A stretch of DNA of 64,000 nucleotides from Shimia sagamensis (lineage in GTDB: Bacteria > Pseudomonadota > Alphaproteobacteria > Rhodobacterales > Rhodobacteraceae): NCBI RefSeq assembly GCF_900182745.1, contig NZ_FXTY01000008.1, positions 1-64,000 of the forward strand, written 5' to 3'. Both the position numbers and the translations under genes were made by a program. This document shows positions 40,957 through 49,859 of the stretch, in pieces. Each line of letters opens with the position of its first letter. Position 1 is the first letter of the stretch. The notes under the pieces are model-generated. The model saw only the letters and a program-made list of their open reading frames with translations, was not told the origin of the DNA and did no database searches.

Positions 40957-41963
40957 ACCGATTTCCCCTTGAACAGGCCGGTTGGCTTAAACAGCAGGAC
41001 CACAATCAGGATCACAAAGCTGACGGCAAATTTATAGTCTGTGCTGAGAAGCTGCACGAGGCTGGACGGCTCAAGGCTCTCCGGCATCGCGTACTTCAGC
41101 ACTTTCTTCCAGGCGTAGGTGATCGTGACTTCGCTAAACGCAATCACAAATCCCCCGGCAATGGCACCCAACGGGCTGCCAAGGCCGCCAACAATTGCCG
41201 AGGCAAAGATGGGCAGCAGAAGCTGAAAGTAGACAAAGGGTTTGAAGGATTTATCCAGACCATAAAGCACACCGGCTGTCGTCGCCAAGGCGGCCACAAT
41301 CAGCCATGTGTACATCACCACGCGCTCCGGGTTGATACCGGACAGCAGCGCCAGATCTTCGTTGTCCGAATAAGCCCGCATCGACTTACCCGTGCGGGTG
41401 CGGTTCAGGAACCAGAACAACAGCGCCACACAGATGATGGCCACCACAACAGTGATGCCCTGCGTGGTTTTGATCGCCAGCCCCTCTTTCAAGCCGGTCA
41501 ATGCTTTGAACTCACGCACTGAAATGATGAATCGTTCGCCATCAGAGAACCGCTGATCGTTTGGTCCAATGATGAAACGTACCAAACCGTTCATGATGAA
41601 CATCACGCCCATCGACACGATCACAAGGATCACCGGTTTGGCTTTTTGCTCGCGATAAAAGCGGTACACCACGCGATCCGTGAGCAGAACCAACGCCATT
41701 GTGCCCAAAATTGCAAAGGGCAGGGCGAGCAGCGCCGTTGGCAGTGGGCCAAAGCTCACGCCCATCGACTGCAACAGCCAGGTGATCAACACGGCCAGCA
41801 TTGCGCCAAAAGCCATGGTGTCGCCATGGGCAAAGTTGGAAAACCGCAAGATGCCGTAGATCAGCGTGACCCCAAGCGCGCCAAGGGCGAGCTGACTGCC
41901 ATATGCAATCGCGGGGATAATGACAAAGTTAGAAAGCGCCACAAGGGCGTTGAATAAATCCAT
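40953..41963 (-). CDS. livH: branched-chain amino acid-type ABC permease (LivH)
   Basis: 336 residues. Diagnostic are GVTLIYGILRFSNFAHGDTMAFGA near the start, the EAA-like segment RTRTGKSMRAYSDNEDLALLSGINPERVVMYTW, and FASAIVGGLGSPLGAIAGGFVIAFSEV. It pairs with LivM as the membrane channel. The gene overlaps livM (ATGA) and follows livF closely (6 bases), giving tight translational coupling. Residues 130-175 form an extended periplasmic loop (NDQRFSDGERFIISVREF). Confidence 0.9.
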   Translation of the reverse strand: MDLFNALVALSNFVIIPAIAYGSQLALGALGVTLIYGILRFSNFAHGDTMAFGAMLAVLITWLLQSMGVSFGPLPTALLALPFAILGTMALVLLTDRVVYRFYREQKAKPVILVIVSMGVMFIMNGLVRFIIGPNDQRFSDGERFIISVREFKALTGLKEGLAIKTTQGITVVVAIICVALLFWFLNRTRTGKSMRAYSDNEDLALLSGINPERVVMYTWLIVAALATTAGVLYGLDKSFKPFVYFQLLLPIFASAIVGGLGSPLGAIAGGFVIAFSEVTITYAWKKVLKYAMPESLEPSSLVQLLSTDYKFAVSFVILIVVLLFKPTGLFKGKSV

Positions 41964-41968
41964 GTGCC

Positions 41969-42796
41969 TCAGCCCCCCAAGAACGATTTGCGGACTTCTT
42001 CATCCGCGAGAAGGTCTTTGCCAGTGCCAGTAAAGGCATTGCGCCCCTGCACCAACACATAGCCTTTGTCAGCAATCTCTAACGCCTGACGGGCGTTTTG
42101 CTCGACCATCAGGATGGGAATGCCGGTGCGGCTGACCTCGATGATCCGGTCAAACAGCTCGTCCATCACGATAGGCGATACACCTGCAGTTGGTTCATCC
42201 AGCATCAGCACCTTTGGCTGGGTCATCAACGCGCGGCCGACGGCCACTTGTTGACGCTGACCACCGGACAGCTCGCCCGCGGGCTGGTTGCGTTTGTCTT
42301 TCAGGATTGGAAAGAGGCCATAGACCTGTTCCATCGTGTCGAGAAAGTCGTCTTTGCGGATGAAGGCCCCCATCTCAAGGTTCTCTTCCACCGTCATCGA
42401 CGTAAAAATGTTGTTGGTTTGCGGCACAAACCCCATGCCCTTGGCAACACGGTCCTGTGGCGACAGGCTTGTGATATCTTCACCATCAAGCCGCACCGAA
42501 CCTTGGCGCAAGTTCAACATGCCAAAAACCGCTTTCATGCCGGTGGATTTGCCAGCACCATTTGGGCCTACAATCACGGCAATCTCACCCGGGTTCACGG
42601 CAATTGTGCAATCATGCAAAATGTCCGGCCCGTCTTTGCCATAACCACCGGTCATACTGTCGCCGACCAAAAATGCGTCCGTTGTGTTCATTTCTTTTCC
42701 GGTCCCCATGGCGGGCGTCATGTCGCTACCACCTTTGGGGTTGGCTATCGTGGCATCTTTGTTGCCGCGATCGTCCTGATACGGGTTCCCCGTCAT
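41969..42796 (-). CDS. livF: branched-chain amino acid-type ABC ATPase (LivF)
   Basis: 275 residues. Walker A GPNGAGKSTGMKAVFG, Q-loop FVPQTNNIFTSMTVEENLEMG, signature LSGGQRQQVAVGRALMTQPKVLMLDEPTAGVSP and Walker B are all present. The N-terminus carries an unusual extension of about 40 residues (MTGNPYQDDRGNKDATIANPKGG...) before the ATPase begins at FLVGDSMTGGYG; a start at the Met at residue 26 or 36 would be closer to the family norm, so the true start is uncertain. A 44-base dispersed repeat separates it from livG. Confidence 0.9.
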   Translation of the reverse strand: MTGNPYQDDRGNKDATIANPKGGSDMTPAMGTGKEMNTTDAFLVGDSMTGGYGKDGPDILHDCTIAVNPGEIAVIVGPNGAGKSTGMKAVFGMLNLRQGSVRLDGEDITSLSPQDRVAKGMGFVPQTNNIFTSMTVEENLEMGAFIRKDDFLDTMEQVYGLFPILKDKRNQPAGELSGGQRQQVAVGRALMTQPKVLMLDEPTAGVSPIVMDELFDRIIEVSRTGIPILMVEQNARQALEIADKGYVLVQGRNAFTGTGKDLLADEEVRKSFLGG

Positions 42797-42837
42797 CCCA
42801 TTTTCTCCCCCTGAATCCGCTCATTTTGGGTCATTTT

Positions 42838-42881
42838 TGCACCTCCGCAAAACAGTCGCGATACAGACGCAATACCGACGT
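42838..42881 (-). repeat. 44-base dispersed repeat R2, copy 1
   Basis: Minus-strand reading ACGTCGGTATTGCGTCTGTA... to ...TTGCGGAGGTGCA. The same 44 bases with three changes occur at 53228-53271 on the plus strand. The GCGGAGGTGC end contains a Shine-Dalgarno-like core. Confidence 0.75.
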
Positions 42882-42894
42882 GCAAACATGACCC

Positions 42895-43677
42895 TTAAGC
42901 GTTCAGCTGTTCCTTGTTTTTGAGCCCGGTGCCGAGGTAGGCCTCGATCACCTGTTCGTTGGCTTTGATCTCATCCAAAGTGCCTTCTGCGAGCACTTTT
43001 CCTTCGGCCATGCAGATCACCGGGTCGCATAGGCGACCAATGAAATCCATGTCGTGTTCGATCACCACAAAGGTGTAATTTCGCTCTTTGTTCAGACGGA
43101 TAATCGCATCACCAATGGTGTTCAGCAGCGTGCGGTTCACACCCGCGCCCACCTCATCCAGGAACACAATTTTGGCATCCACCATCATGGTCCGACCAAG
43201 TTCCAGAAGTTTCTTTTGACCCCCAGAGACTTGCCCCGCCTTGTGGTCGGCAAGGTGCTCAATGGTAAGGAATTCAAGCACTTCGTCGGCTTTTGCCCGC
43301 AACGCTCGCTCTTCGTTCGCAATCCGTTTGCGACCAAACCAGGTGTTCCAAAGAGTCTCACCAGATTGTGCACCAGGCACCATCATCAGGTTCTCACGAC
43401 AGCTCATCGAGCTGAACTCATGTGCAATCTGAAACGTCCGCAACAGCCCTTTGTGAAAGAGCTCGTGTGGTGGCAAGCCAGTGATCTCCTCACCATCCAT
43501 GGTCACGCGCCCGGAGGTTGGTTGTAAAACCCCGGCGATCACATTGAAAAGAGTTGTTTTTCCGGCGCCGTTTGGCCCGATAAGTCCGGTGATTGATCCC
43601 GGTTCAATTTTTAGGTTCGCCCCGTCTACAGCGCGAAACCCCCCAAAATGTTTGTGAACGTCTTCTACGACGATCAT
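42895..43677 (-). CDS. livG: branched-chain amino acid-type ABC ATPase (LivG)
   Basis: 260 residues. Walker A GPNGAGKTTLFNVIAGVL, signature VSGGQKKLLELGRTMM, Walker B IVFLDEVGAGVN and the H-loop TFVVIEHDMDFIG mark an ABC ATPase of the LivG type, whose extra VSGGQKKLLELGR sequence and short C-terminal tail distinguish it from LivF. It starts at the ATG at 43677. A terminator-like hairpin lies between it and the upstream binding-protein gene, allowing more transcript for the binding protein than for the transporter. Confidence 0.92.
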   Translation of the reverse strand: MIVVEDVHKHFGGFRAVDGANLKIEPGSITGLIGPNGAGKTTLFNVIAGVLQPTSGRVTMDGEEITGLPPHELFHKGLLRTFQIAHEFSSMSCRENLMMVPGAQSGETLWNTWFGRKRIANEERALRAKADEVLEFLTIEHLADHKAGQVSGGQKKLLELGRTMMVDAKIVFLDEVGAGVNRTLLNTIGDAIIRLNKERNYTFVVIEHDMDFIGRLCDPVICMAEGKVLAEGTLDEIKANEQVIEAYLGTGLKNKEQLNA

Positions 43678-43721
43678 AGCATTTCCCCCATGCGCAGTTC
43701 GTGCCGCGCCTTATATATTGA

Positions 43722-43750
43722 AAAACAGCCCGGACAAGCCGGGCTGTTTT
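43722..43750 (-). terminator. attenuating terminator between the binding-protein and livG genes
   Basis: Stem AACAGCCCGG / CCGGGCTGTT with an ACAAG loop and A/T runs both sides, inside the liv operon. Such a hairpin would give partial readthrough. Confidence 0.8.
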
Positions 43751-43771
43751 GGATCTCAAATCAACAAGTGA

Positions 43772-44959
43772 TTAGCGGTACTTAGCCGTTGCGATCTTGC
43801 CACCGTCGATAACGATCTGGCGGTAGTTACCGGCCGACTCACCTGAACCAATCAGTTCAACTGCTGTTGCGCCCACGTAGTCGATCTCACCGCCACCGGC
43901 GAGGATATCGAGCGCTTTGCCCAGCTCGCCAGGGAAGATTTGTTCACCAGGCGCGTTGGCCACATCCATGATTTTCTCTTTGTAAGCTGCCGGATCGCTG
44001 GAGCCAGCCGCCTGCATTGCCAGAAGGATCAGTGCCGCGGCATCATAGCTTTCTGGAGTGAACGGCGAGGTTGCGTCAAAGGAGTCACCAACCAACTCAG
44101 AGAACTTCGCTGCGCCTGGGCTATCAGTACCAGGGTGCTGACCGGTGGAACCTTCGATTTCATCACCGAAGTTTTCCTGCAGTTTGTTGGAGATCATGCC
44201 ATCCGGGAAGTGGAAAGTGTCAAACGCGCCGGAGTCGATTGCCGCACGCACGATGCCGGAACCACCTTGGTCAACGTAGCCCGCAACAACCAGACGATCG
44301 CCGCCGGCAGAGGCTAGCGCGCCAACTTCAGCGGAGTAGTCAGCCTTGCCGTCTTCGTGTGCTGCGTTGATGGTAACAGAGCCACCGGCCGCTTCGAATG
44401 CTGCTTGGAAGCTGTCTGCCAGACCTTTGCCGTAGTCGTTGTTGGTGTAGGTCACCGCAACTTCTTTGATGCCTTCTTCCATCAGCACTTCGGTCATCAC
44501 AACACCTTGGCGGGCATCAGATGGTGCGGTACGGAAGAACAGGCCATTGTCTTCGTTGTTTGCGTGGCTCAGGCCCGGAGATGTTGCGGACGGGGACACC
44601 ATCACAACTCCGTTGGCAACGGCGACGTTGTTCAGAATTGCGCCAGTCACACCAGAACAATCTGCGCCCATGATGCCCTTCACGCCTTCGGACGTGATCA
44701 AACGCTCTGCCGCTGCAGAAGCCGCCGCAGCGTCAACACAAGTGGAGTCTGCACGAACCGAAGCAACAGTTGAACCGCCAAGCAGCTTGCCGCTGTCAGA
44801 GACTTCTTTCATAGCCAGCTCAGCACCGTCAGCCATGGATGGTGTCAGAGATTCAATTGGACCGGTGAAGCCGAGGATCACGCCCAGCTTGATTTCTTCT
44901 GCGGATGCGGCGCCAGCCAGCAGTGCGCCCGCGGCGGATGCCAAAAGCAACTTTTTCAT
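43772..44959 (-). CDS. periplasmic binding protein of the liv-type ABC importer
   Basis: 395 residues from the ATG at 44959 (GGGAG upstream); the frame is open further up, but the signal peptide MKKLLLASAAGALLAGAAS-AEE starts here. The family 1 type B fold (Peripla_BP_6) is clear: IKLGVILGFTGPIESLTPSMADGAELAMKE, then CSGVTGAILNNVAVANGVVMVSPSATSPGLS and VTYTNNDYGKGLADSFQAAFEAAGG. Two Cys flank a likely disulfide. It delivers the substrate to LivHMGF and heads the operon on the minus strand. Ligand could be leucine-type amino acids, amides or urea; specificity cannot be read. Confidence 0.92.
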   Translation of the reverse strand: MKKLLLASAAGALLAGAASAEEIKLGVILGFTGPIESLTPSMADGAELAMKEVSDSGKLLGGSTVASVRADSTCVDAAAASAAAERLITSEGVKGIMGADCSGVTGAILNNVAVANGVVMVSPSATSPGLSHANNEDNGLFFRTAPSDARQGVVMTEVLMEEGIKEVAVTYTNNDYGKGLADSFQAAFEAAGGSVTINAAHEDGKADYSAEVGALASAGGDRLVVAGYVDQGGSGIVRAAIDSGAFDTFHFPDGMISNKLQENFGDEIEGSTGQHPGTDSPGAAKFSELVGDSFDATSPFTPESYDAAALILLAMQAAGSSDPAAYKEKIMDVANAPGEQIFPGELGKALDILAGGGEIDYVGATAVELIGSGESAGNYRQIVIDGGKIATAKYR

Positions 44960-45116
44960 TTGGAAACTCCCTATTGGTTTTTTTGTTGTTCCGAGGGTGA
45001 GCCTATGCGGGGAGATTTCAAAAGAAAAGAGGTCGATGACTGATTTTTGACCATCATTTTGGAGCGGGATATGTGAGGATGAGTGCAAGATATTTCCATC
45101 TCCTATAGGGGGCGCT

Positions 45117-46226
45117 ATGCGTTGCAGAATTTGGGCTATTGCTTTGTCTTTACTTGTTTCCTGTCCGTCGATCGGAGTGCCATCTGAACTTGAAACCTCC
45201 CAAGGTAAGGTTCACATTTCAGCTGTTGTTGAGCGATTAAAAGGGCCCTGGGCTTTCGCATTTCTACCTGGTGGCGAGTTATTGATCACCGAGAAACGGG
45301 GGAAGCTTCTTCATGTTAACGCTAGCGGTAAGAGGTCCATTGTCAAAGGCCTTCCAGCGATTCATGTTAAGGGGCAAGGCGGTTTACTGGACGTCATAGT
45401 GGCCAACGACTTTGTACAGTCACGAAACGTATTTTTTTCTTATGTCACCAAGCAAACGGGCGGTTCGGGCACTGCGGTGATGCGAGCGCGCTTGTCAGAG
45501 GACAGGAAGACTCTGACAAATCAAAGAAAGATATTTGAGATGACCGCTGGAAGCTCTGGCGGGCGCCATTTTGGCAGCCGCATTGTTCACGCGAAAGATG
45601 GGTCTCTATTTGTGACGATTGGAGAGCGAGGAGACCGGCCAGAAGCCCAAAATCTCGCGCGCCATGAAGGCACTATTGTACGGATATCGCCCGAGGGGGC
45701 TATCTTGTCGAACAACCCGTTTCTGGAAACAAAAGGGGCCCAAAAGGAAATATGGAGCTTTGGGCATCGCAATCCTCAAGGTCTGGCGCTGGATTTGTCA
45801 GGGCGTTTATGGGCTGTTGAGCATGGAGCAAAGGGAGGTGATGAGCTTAACCTCATTCGTAAAGGCGCCAATTACGGTTGGCCCGTGATTTCCTTTGGAA
45901 CCCATTACTCAGGCCTTAAGATTGGTGAAGGCACTTCAAAAGCTGGTTTGCAACAGCCGAACTTCTATTGGGATCCATCCATCGCACCGTCCGGCTTGAT
46001 GGTCTACTCCGGCAAACTCTGGCCTCAATGGAAAGGACATTTCTTTGTGGGAAGCCTGAAGTTTGACTACATCAGTCGCTTGTCAGGTACGCCATTAAAG
46101 GAGCGAGAGAAACTGCAAGGTATGAGCACAAAGCGAGTGAGAGATGTGCGGGAAGGGCCGTTTGGCAGGATTTGGTTCTTATCAGAAGACAAAGGCACTC
46201 TTTACCGTATGGCTCCAGGCGGCTAG
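45117..46226 (+). CDS. PQQ-dependent sugar dehydrogenase family protein (YliI-like)
   Basis: 369 residues with a signal peptide (IWAIALSLLVSCPSIGVPS). The beta-propeller GSDH domain is marked by LKGPWAFAFLPGGELLITEKRGKL, SSGGRHFGSRIV, IWSFGHRNPQGLALD and WAVEHGAKGGDELNLI with GANYGWPV, all diagnostic of soluble aldose dehydrogenases such as YliI. The conserved His of the catalytic site is likely in GGRHFGSRI or FGHRNPQG. It acts in the periplasm with pyrroloquinoline quinone. Standing alone beside a secreted hypothetical gene, it has no obvious PQQ synthesis neighbours. Confidence 0.9.
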   Translation: MRCRIWAIALSLLVSCPSIGVPSELETSQGKVHISAVVERLKGPWAFAFLPGGELLITEKRGKLLHVNASGKRSIVKGLPAIHVKGQGGLLDVIVANDFVQSRNVFFSYVTKQTGGSGTAVMRARLSEDRKTLTNQRKIFEMTAGSSGGRHFGSRIVHAKDGSLFVTIGERGDRPEAQNLARHEGTIVRISPEGAILSNNPFLETKGAQKEIWSFGHRNPQGLALDLSGRLWAVEHGAKGGDELNLIRKGANYGWPVISFGTHYSGLKIGEGTSKAGLQQPNFYWDPSIAPSGLMVYSGKLWPQWKGHFFVGSLKFDYISRLSGTPLKEREKLQGMSTKRVRDVREGPFGRIWFLSEDKGTLYRMAPGG

Positions 46227-46269
46227 GTTTCGGAAAACCTATTGTGTTCCAACTGACTACGGAAATCAG

Positions 46270-46689
46270 ATGATAAAAAACCTACTTCTTTCAACTGCTG
46301 TAGTGGTAGCGACGTCTACTGTGCTTGTCGCGCAGACCAATATGCGTACTCAGTTCAATCAGGCTTTGGCGCTGTTCAATGAAATGGTTATGAACATGGA
46401 GATCGGCGAGGCTTTGGATATGATCCAACCTGATGTCATATTGAGTGATGCCGAAAAACAAGAGTACAACTCGGCGCTGTCAGATGCGTTTCCAGATCCG
46501 TTTATTGGGTCGGCAACGGTGCAGTCCGAAGCTTTGAAAAGCGGGTTCCGTCAGGAAATGTTGGCCTATTGGACAGAGGGTGGAGATTACCTTTACCTTT
46601 ACCTCGTGATGCATACTCAAGGGGCGCAACAGCAGGTCATCCATGTTGAGCACAGCACCACGTTTTCCAAATTCATTTCCCGCTTCTAA
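46270..46689 (+). CDS. hypothetical secreted protein, 139 residues
   Basis: Starts at the ATG at 46270 (CGGAAATCAG upstream, weak). A signal peptide (NLLLSTAVVVATSTVLVAQ) precedes a small mixed domain: QFNQALALFNEMVMNMEIGEALDMIQPDV is helical and YLYLYLVMHTQGAQQQVIHVEHSTTF beta-like, an NTF2/DUF4864-like shape, but without the motifs of the DUF4864 gene at 10219. It lies 43 bases after the PQQ dehydrogenase gene on the same strand and may be cotranscribed. I do not recognise the family. Confidence 0.6.
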   Translation: MIKNLLLSTAVVVATSTVLVAQTNMRTQFNQALALFNEMVMNMEIGEALDMIQPDVILSDAEKQEYNSALSDAFPDPFIGSATVQSEALKSGFRQEMLAYWTEGGDYLYLYLVMHTQGAQQQVIHVEHSTTFSKFISRF

Positions 46690-46690
46690 A

Positions 46691-47692
46691 TCAGATAGAG
46701 AGGCGGGAACTCTGGCTGCCACGTTCGCGATAAGGCGTGGTTTCGTAGTGCGCACGGTAGCATTTGGAGAAGTGACTGGGGGACGCAAACCCGCACGCCA
46801 GCGCAACGTTGATCACGCTCATATCCGTTTGCATCAATAGGTTTCGAGCCTTTTGAAGGCGCAATTCCATATAGTAGCGCTTGGGTGATCGGTTCAAATA
46901 GCGGCGGAACAGCCGTTCCAATTGACGGGTCGACATGCCAACGTCCTTTGCAAGTAAAGACGGACTTATCGGCTCTTCGATATTGGCTTCCATCATTTGG
47001 ATGACCATCGACAGCTTTGGATGGCGCACCCCAATTCGTGTTGGCACTGAGAGACGCTGTGTGTCTTGGTCAGTGCGGATGGAGCTGTAGATTTGTTGGT
47101 CCGCAACCCAATTGGCGACGTCCTCACCCAAATCTTGGGCGATCAATTTTAAAAATAGGTCAATGGAAGACGTGCCGCCCGCTGTGGTCATGCGGTTGGT
47201 GTCGATGGTGAAAACTGACTTTGACAGCTCCACCTCATCGAATTCTTCGGCAAAACTATCCTGATTCTCCCAATGGATCGTAGCGCGTTTTCCATCCAAT
47301 AATCCGGCTTTGGCCATACAAAAGGAAGCGGTACAGAGCCCGATGATCGGCGGACCTTTACGTGCCTCACGGCGCAGCCAATTGAGTAGTTTTTTGGTTG
47401 TGGCCTGCTGAATGCTAGTGCCACCGCACAGCACGATGGTGTCGTCTCTTCGGAGTTCGGTTAGATCGTCGTCAAGCTTAAAAGTTGTGTTTGTTGAACA
47501 GCTTATAGTGTCGCCGCCCTCACCAACCAATATCCAGGAATAATGATCTCCGCCCATATGACGATTAGCCAGACGCAGGCAATCAATAGCAGATGCAAAG
47601 GACAGCAGGGTAAACTTGTCCAAAAGCACAAATACAAAGCGCCGCGATTTCGCGTCGTTTTGACCAGGAGCGAGTGCCGAAGTCATTGACAT
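46691..47692 (-). CDS. GlxA family AraC-type transcriptional regulator
   Basis: 333 residues. An N-terminal DJ-1/PfpI amidase-like domain (about 15-180: FVFVLLDKFTLLSFASAIDCLRLANR, CTASFCMAKAGLLDGKRATIHWE, with Cys in GLCTASF) joins a C-terminal AraC helix-turn-helix (about 215-330: MVIQMMEANIEEPISPSLLAKDVGMSTRQLERLFRRYLNRSPKRYYMELRLQKARNLL). This fusion defines the GlxA group, which senses quaternary amines and related compounds in characterised cases. I place the start at the Met at 47692, with AAGGAAACG upstream. Divergent from DAHP synthase. Confidence 0.92.
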   Translation of the reverse strand: MSMTSALAPGQNDAKSRRFVFVLLDKFTLLSFASAIDCLRLANRHMGGDHYSWILVGEGGDTISCSTNTTFKLDDDLTELRRDDTIVLCGGTSIQQATTKKLLNWLRREARKGPPIIGLCTASFCMAKAGLLDGKRATIHWENQDSFAEEFDEVELSKSVFTIDTNRMTTAGGTSSIDLFLKLIAQDLGEDVANWVADQQIYSSIRTDQDTQRLSVPTRIGVRHPKLSMVIQMMEANIEEPISPSLLAKDVGMSTRQLERLFRRYLNRSPKRYYMELRLQKARNLLMQTDMSVINVALACGFASPSHFSKCYRAHYETTPYRERGSQSSRLSI

Positions 47693-47854
47693 CGTTTCCT
47701 TTTCCATGAGGGGGTGCGCACAGCAAAGTGTGGCAAGTTGACCGATTAAACGAAACATTTACCAAACGCGTCAAGGCCGGATATTTCATCTATGGCGCCG
47801 GGACAAGAGCTTTTGTATAAGGCCTCATTAACTTGTCTAATTGGAGTAAAGACA

Positions 47855-49222
47855 ATGGCTGACTGGCACAAATCTGACTGGCGCACAAAGCCCCGGGTTC
47901 AGATGCCTGATTATCTGGATGATGCTGAGCTGAAGGCTGTGGAAGCCAAACTCGCAAGTTATCCGCCATTGGTCTTTGCCGGCGAAGCGCGCCGCCTCAA
48001 AGCTCAGCTTGGTGCCGCTTCTCGCGGCGAGGCCTTTTTGTTGCAAGGTGGGGATTGTGCCGAGAGCTTTGAGCAATTCAGTGCGGACGGCATCCGAGAC
48101 ACCTTCAAAGTGATGTTACAGATGGCAATGGTGCTGACTTATGGCGCCAAAGTGCCTGTGGTGAAAGTTGGCCGTATGGCAGGTCAATTCGCAAAGCCGC
48201 GTTCGGCCCCTACGGAGTCCGTTGATGGTGTTGAGTTGCCAAGCTACCGTGGCGACATTATCAACGAATTGGATTTTACGCCAGAGTCGCGAATTCCCAA
48301 TCCAAACAAGATGTTGCAGGCCTATACACAGGCCGCAGCGACCTTGAACCTATTGCGCGCTTTCTCGACAGGTGGCTATGCGGATGTCCATCAAGTGCAC
48401 TCTTGGACACTTGGCTTCACTGAAGGTGAAAACGCAACGAAGTATCGTGATATGGCCAACCGTATCAGCGATACTCTGGATTTCATGAAAGCGGCTGGAG
48501 TCACGTCTGATCGTCTGCACTCCCTGCAGACAGTCGACTTCTATACGAGTCACGAATCTCTACTGCTTGAGTATGAAGAGGCGCTTACCCGTTTGGATTC
48601 GACATCCGGCAAGTGGCTGGCCGGTTCCGGTCACATGATTTGGATTGGCGACCGCACCCGTCAACCTGACGGCGCACATGTTGAGTTCGCCCGTGGTGTG
48701 CAAAACCCGGTTGGCTTGAAATGTGGTCCGACCACCACCGCAGAAGATCTTAAAATCTTGATGGAAAAACTGAATCCAGAGAACGAAGCAGGCCGCCTGA
48801 CACTGATTGCACGCTTTGGTGCGGGCAGCGTGGGCGACCACCTGCCGCGCCTGGTGAAAGCGGTTCAGGAAGAGGGTGCCAATGTGCTTTGGACCTGTGA
48901 CCCGATGCACGGCAACACCATCAAGTCGGCCACTGGGTACAAAACCCGTCCGTTTGACAGTGTCTTGCGCGAAGTACGCGAGTTCTTTGGCGTACACAAA
49001 GCCGAAGGTACCATTCCTGGTGGGGTACACTTTGAGATGACCGGCCAAGACGTGACTGAATGTACCGGTGGCGTGCGTGCAGTGACCGAAGAGGATCTGT
49101 CTGCGCGCTACCATACAGCCTGTGACCCGCGTTTGAATGCGAGCCAGTCGCTTGAACTTGCTTTCTTGGTGGCTGAAGAGCTGTCAAACCGGGATCAAGA
49201 ACAGGCCGTAAGAGCTGTCTGA
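47855..49222 (+). CDS. class II 3-deoxy-7-phosphoheptulonate (DAHP) synthase
   Basis: 455 residues from the ATG at 47855 (GGAGTAAAGACA upstream). It condenses phosphoenolpyruvate and erythrose-4-phosphate, the first step of aromatic amino acid synthesis. Class II motifs: [84 protein letters not shown] block, [11 protein letters not shown] and [18 protein letters not shown], with the metal-binding Cys, His and Glu residues. Plant-type enzymes are the closest known members. A terminator follows, then tRNA-Ser. Confidence 0.95.
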   Translation: MADWHKSDWRTKPRVQMPDYLDDAELKAVEAKLASYPPLVFAGEARRLKAQLGAASRGEAFLLQGGDCAESFEQFSADGIRDTFKVMLQMAMVLTYGAKVPVVKVGRMAGQFAKPRSAPTESVDGVELPSYRGDIINELDFTPESRIPNPNKMLQAYTQAAATLNLLRAFSTGGYADVHQVHSWTLGFTEGENATKYRDMANRISDTLDFMKAAGVTSDRLHSLQTVDFYTSHESLLLEYEEALTRLDSTSGKWLAGSGHMIWIGDRTRQPDGAHVEFARGVQNPVGLKCGPTTTAEDLKILMEKLNPENEAGRLTLIARFGAGSVGDHLPRLVKAVQEEGANVLWTCDPMHGNTIKSATGYKTRPFDSVLREVREFFGVHKAEGTIPGGVHFEMTGQDVTECTGGVRAVTEEDLSARYHTACDPRLNASQSLELAFLVAEELSNRDQEQAVRAV

Positions 49223-49244
49223 AGCACCTCTACATCAAGCTGAT

Positions 49245-49275
49245 AAGAGCCGCGCGATTGCACGGCTCTTTTTTG
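49245..49275 (+). terminator. terminator after DAHP synthase
   Basis: Stem AAGAGCCG / CGGCTCTT with a ten-base loop, followed by TTTTT, 22 bases after the stop codon. Confidence 0.85.
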
Positions 49276-49380
49276 TTGGGAAAACCAAAAATATCCGCAA
49301 ATTGCCTCTTGCATCCCCCTAGTAGTTGAAGCTAAACACCGCTCCACAGAGAGACGGTCGACAGGCCAACGCTCTGTTGC

Positions 49381-49470
49381 GGAGAGGTGGCCGAGTGGTC
49401 GAAGGCGCACGCCTGGAAAGTGTGTAGGCGGGAGACCGTCTCCAGGGTTCGAATCCCTGTCTCTCCGCCA
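49381..49470 (+). tRNA. tRNA-Ser(GGA)
   Basis: A 90-base tRNA: acceptor GGAGAGG pairs with TCTCTCC, discriminator G and an encoded CCA. The D arm is GCCGAGTGGTCGAAGGC, the anticodon loop CTGGAAA carries GGA (serine UCC/UCU codons), a long variable arm follows (GGCGGGAGACCGTCTCC) and the T arm is CAGGGTTCGAATCCCTG. The long variable arm is typical of serine tRNA. Confidence 0.95.
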
Positions 49471-49544
49471 TAACCCTTCAGTTGGATAGATAAAGACTTT
49501 CAAGGGCTTGCCGCTTCGGTGGAATTTTGACCACCGTTAGACCG

Positions 49545-49766
49545 TCAGCCTTTCTGAACGATAAACTCGAGACATCCCTCTGTTTCTTTCATGCCAACGA
49601 ACTTGTGACCGGCTTCATTGCAAAAATGCGGAACATCCACAATTGCAGCGGGGTCATCCACCAACAAGCGTACCTTTGAGCCAGAGTTTAAGGGTTCCAT
49701 ACGTTTGCGCAGGCGCAAGACGGGCAGGGGGCACAGCAAGCCGATTGCATCAATTTCTAAATCCAT
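49545..49766 (-). CDS. TusA-like sulfurtransferase family protein
   Basis: 73 residues from the ATG at 49766. The diagnostic TusA/SirA motif is at the N-terminus: DAIGLLCPLPVLRLRKRM, with the CPxP cysteine at about residue 12, which carries persulfide sulfur in TusA. The rest (VRLLVDDPAAIVDVPHFCNEAGHKF and a closing LEFIVQKG) fits the beta-alpha-beta fold. It may feed sulfur to tRNA thiolation or other carriers. The frame stays open far upstream, but only because it runs antisense to ccdA. Divergent from ccdA. Confidence 0.88.
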   Translation of the reverse strand: MDLEIDAIGLLCPLPVLRLRKRMEPLNSGSKVRLLVDDPAAIVDVPHFCNEAGHKFVGMKETEGCLEFIVQKG

Positions 49767-49859
49767 AATGCGGACATAGGCGTGATGTTTCAGCCTGTCC
49801 ACAGGGATGTGACCACCTGTACACGTGACCTTCCATATGAGTTGCTCTAAGGGTGGGGC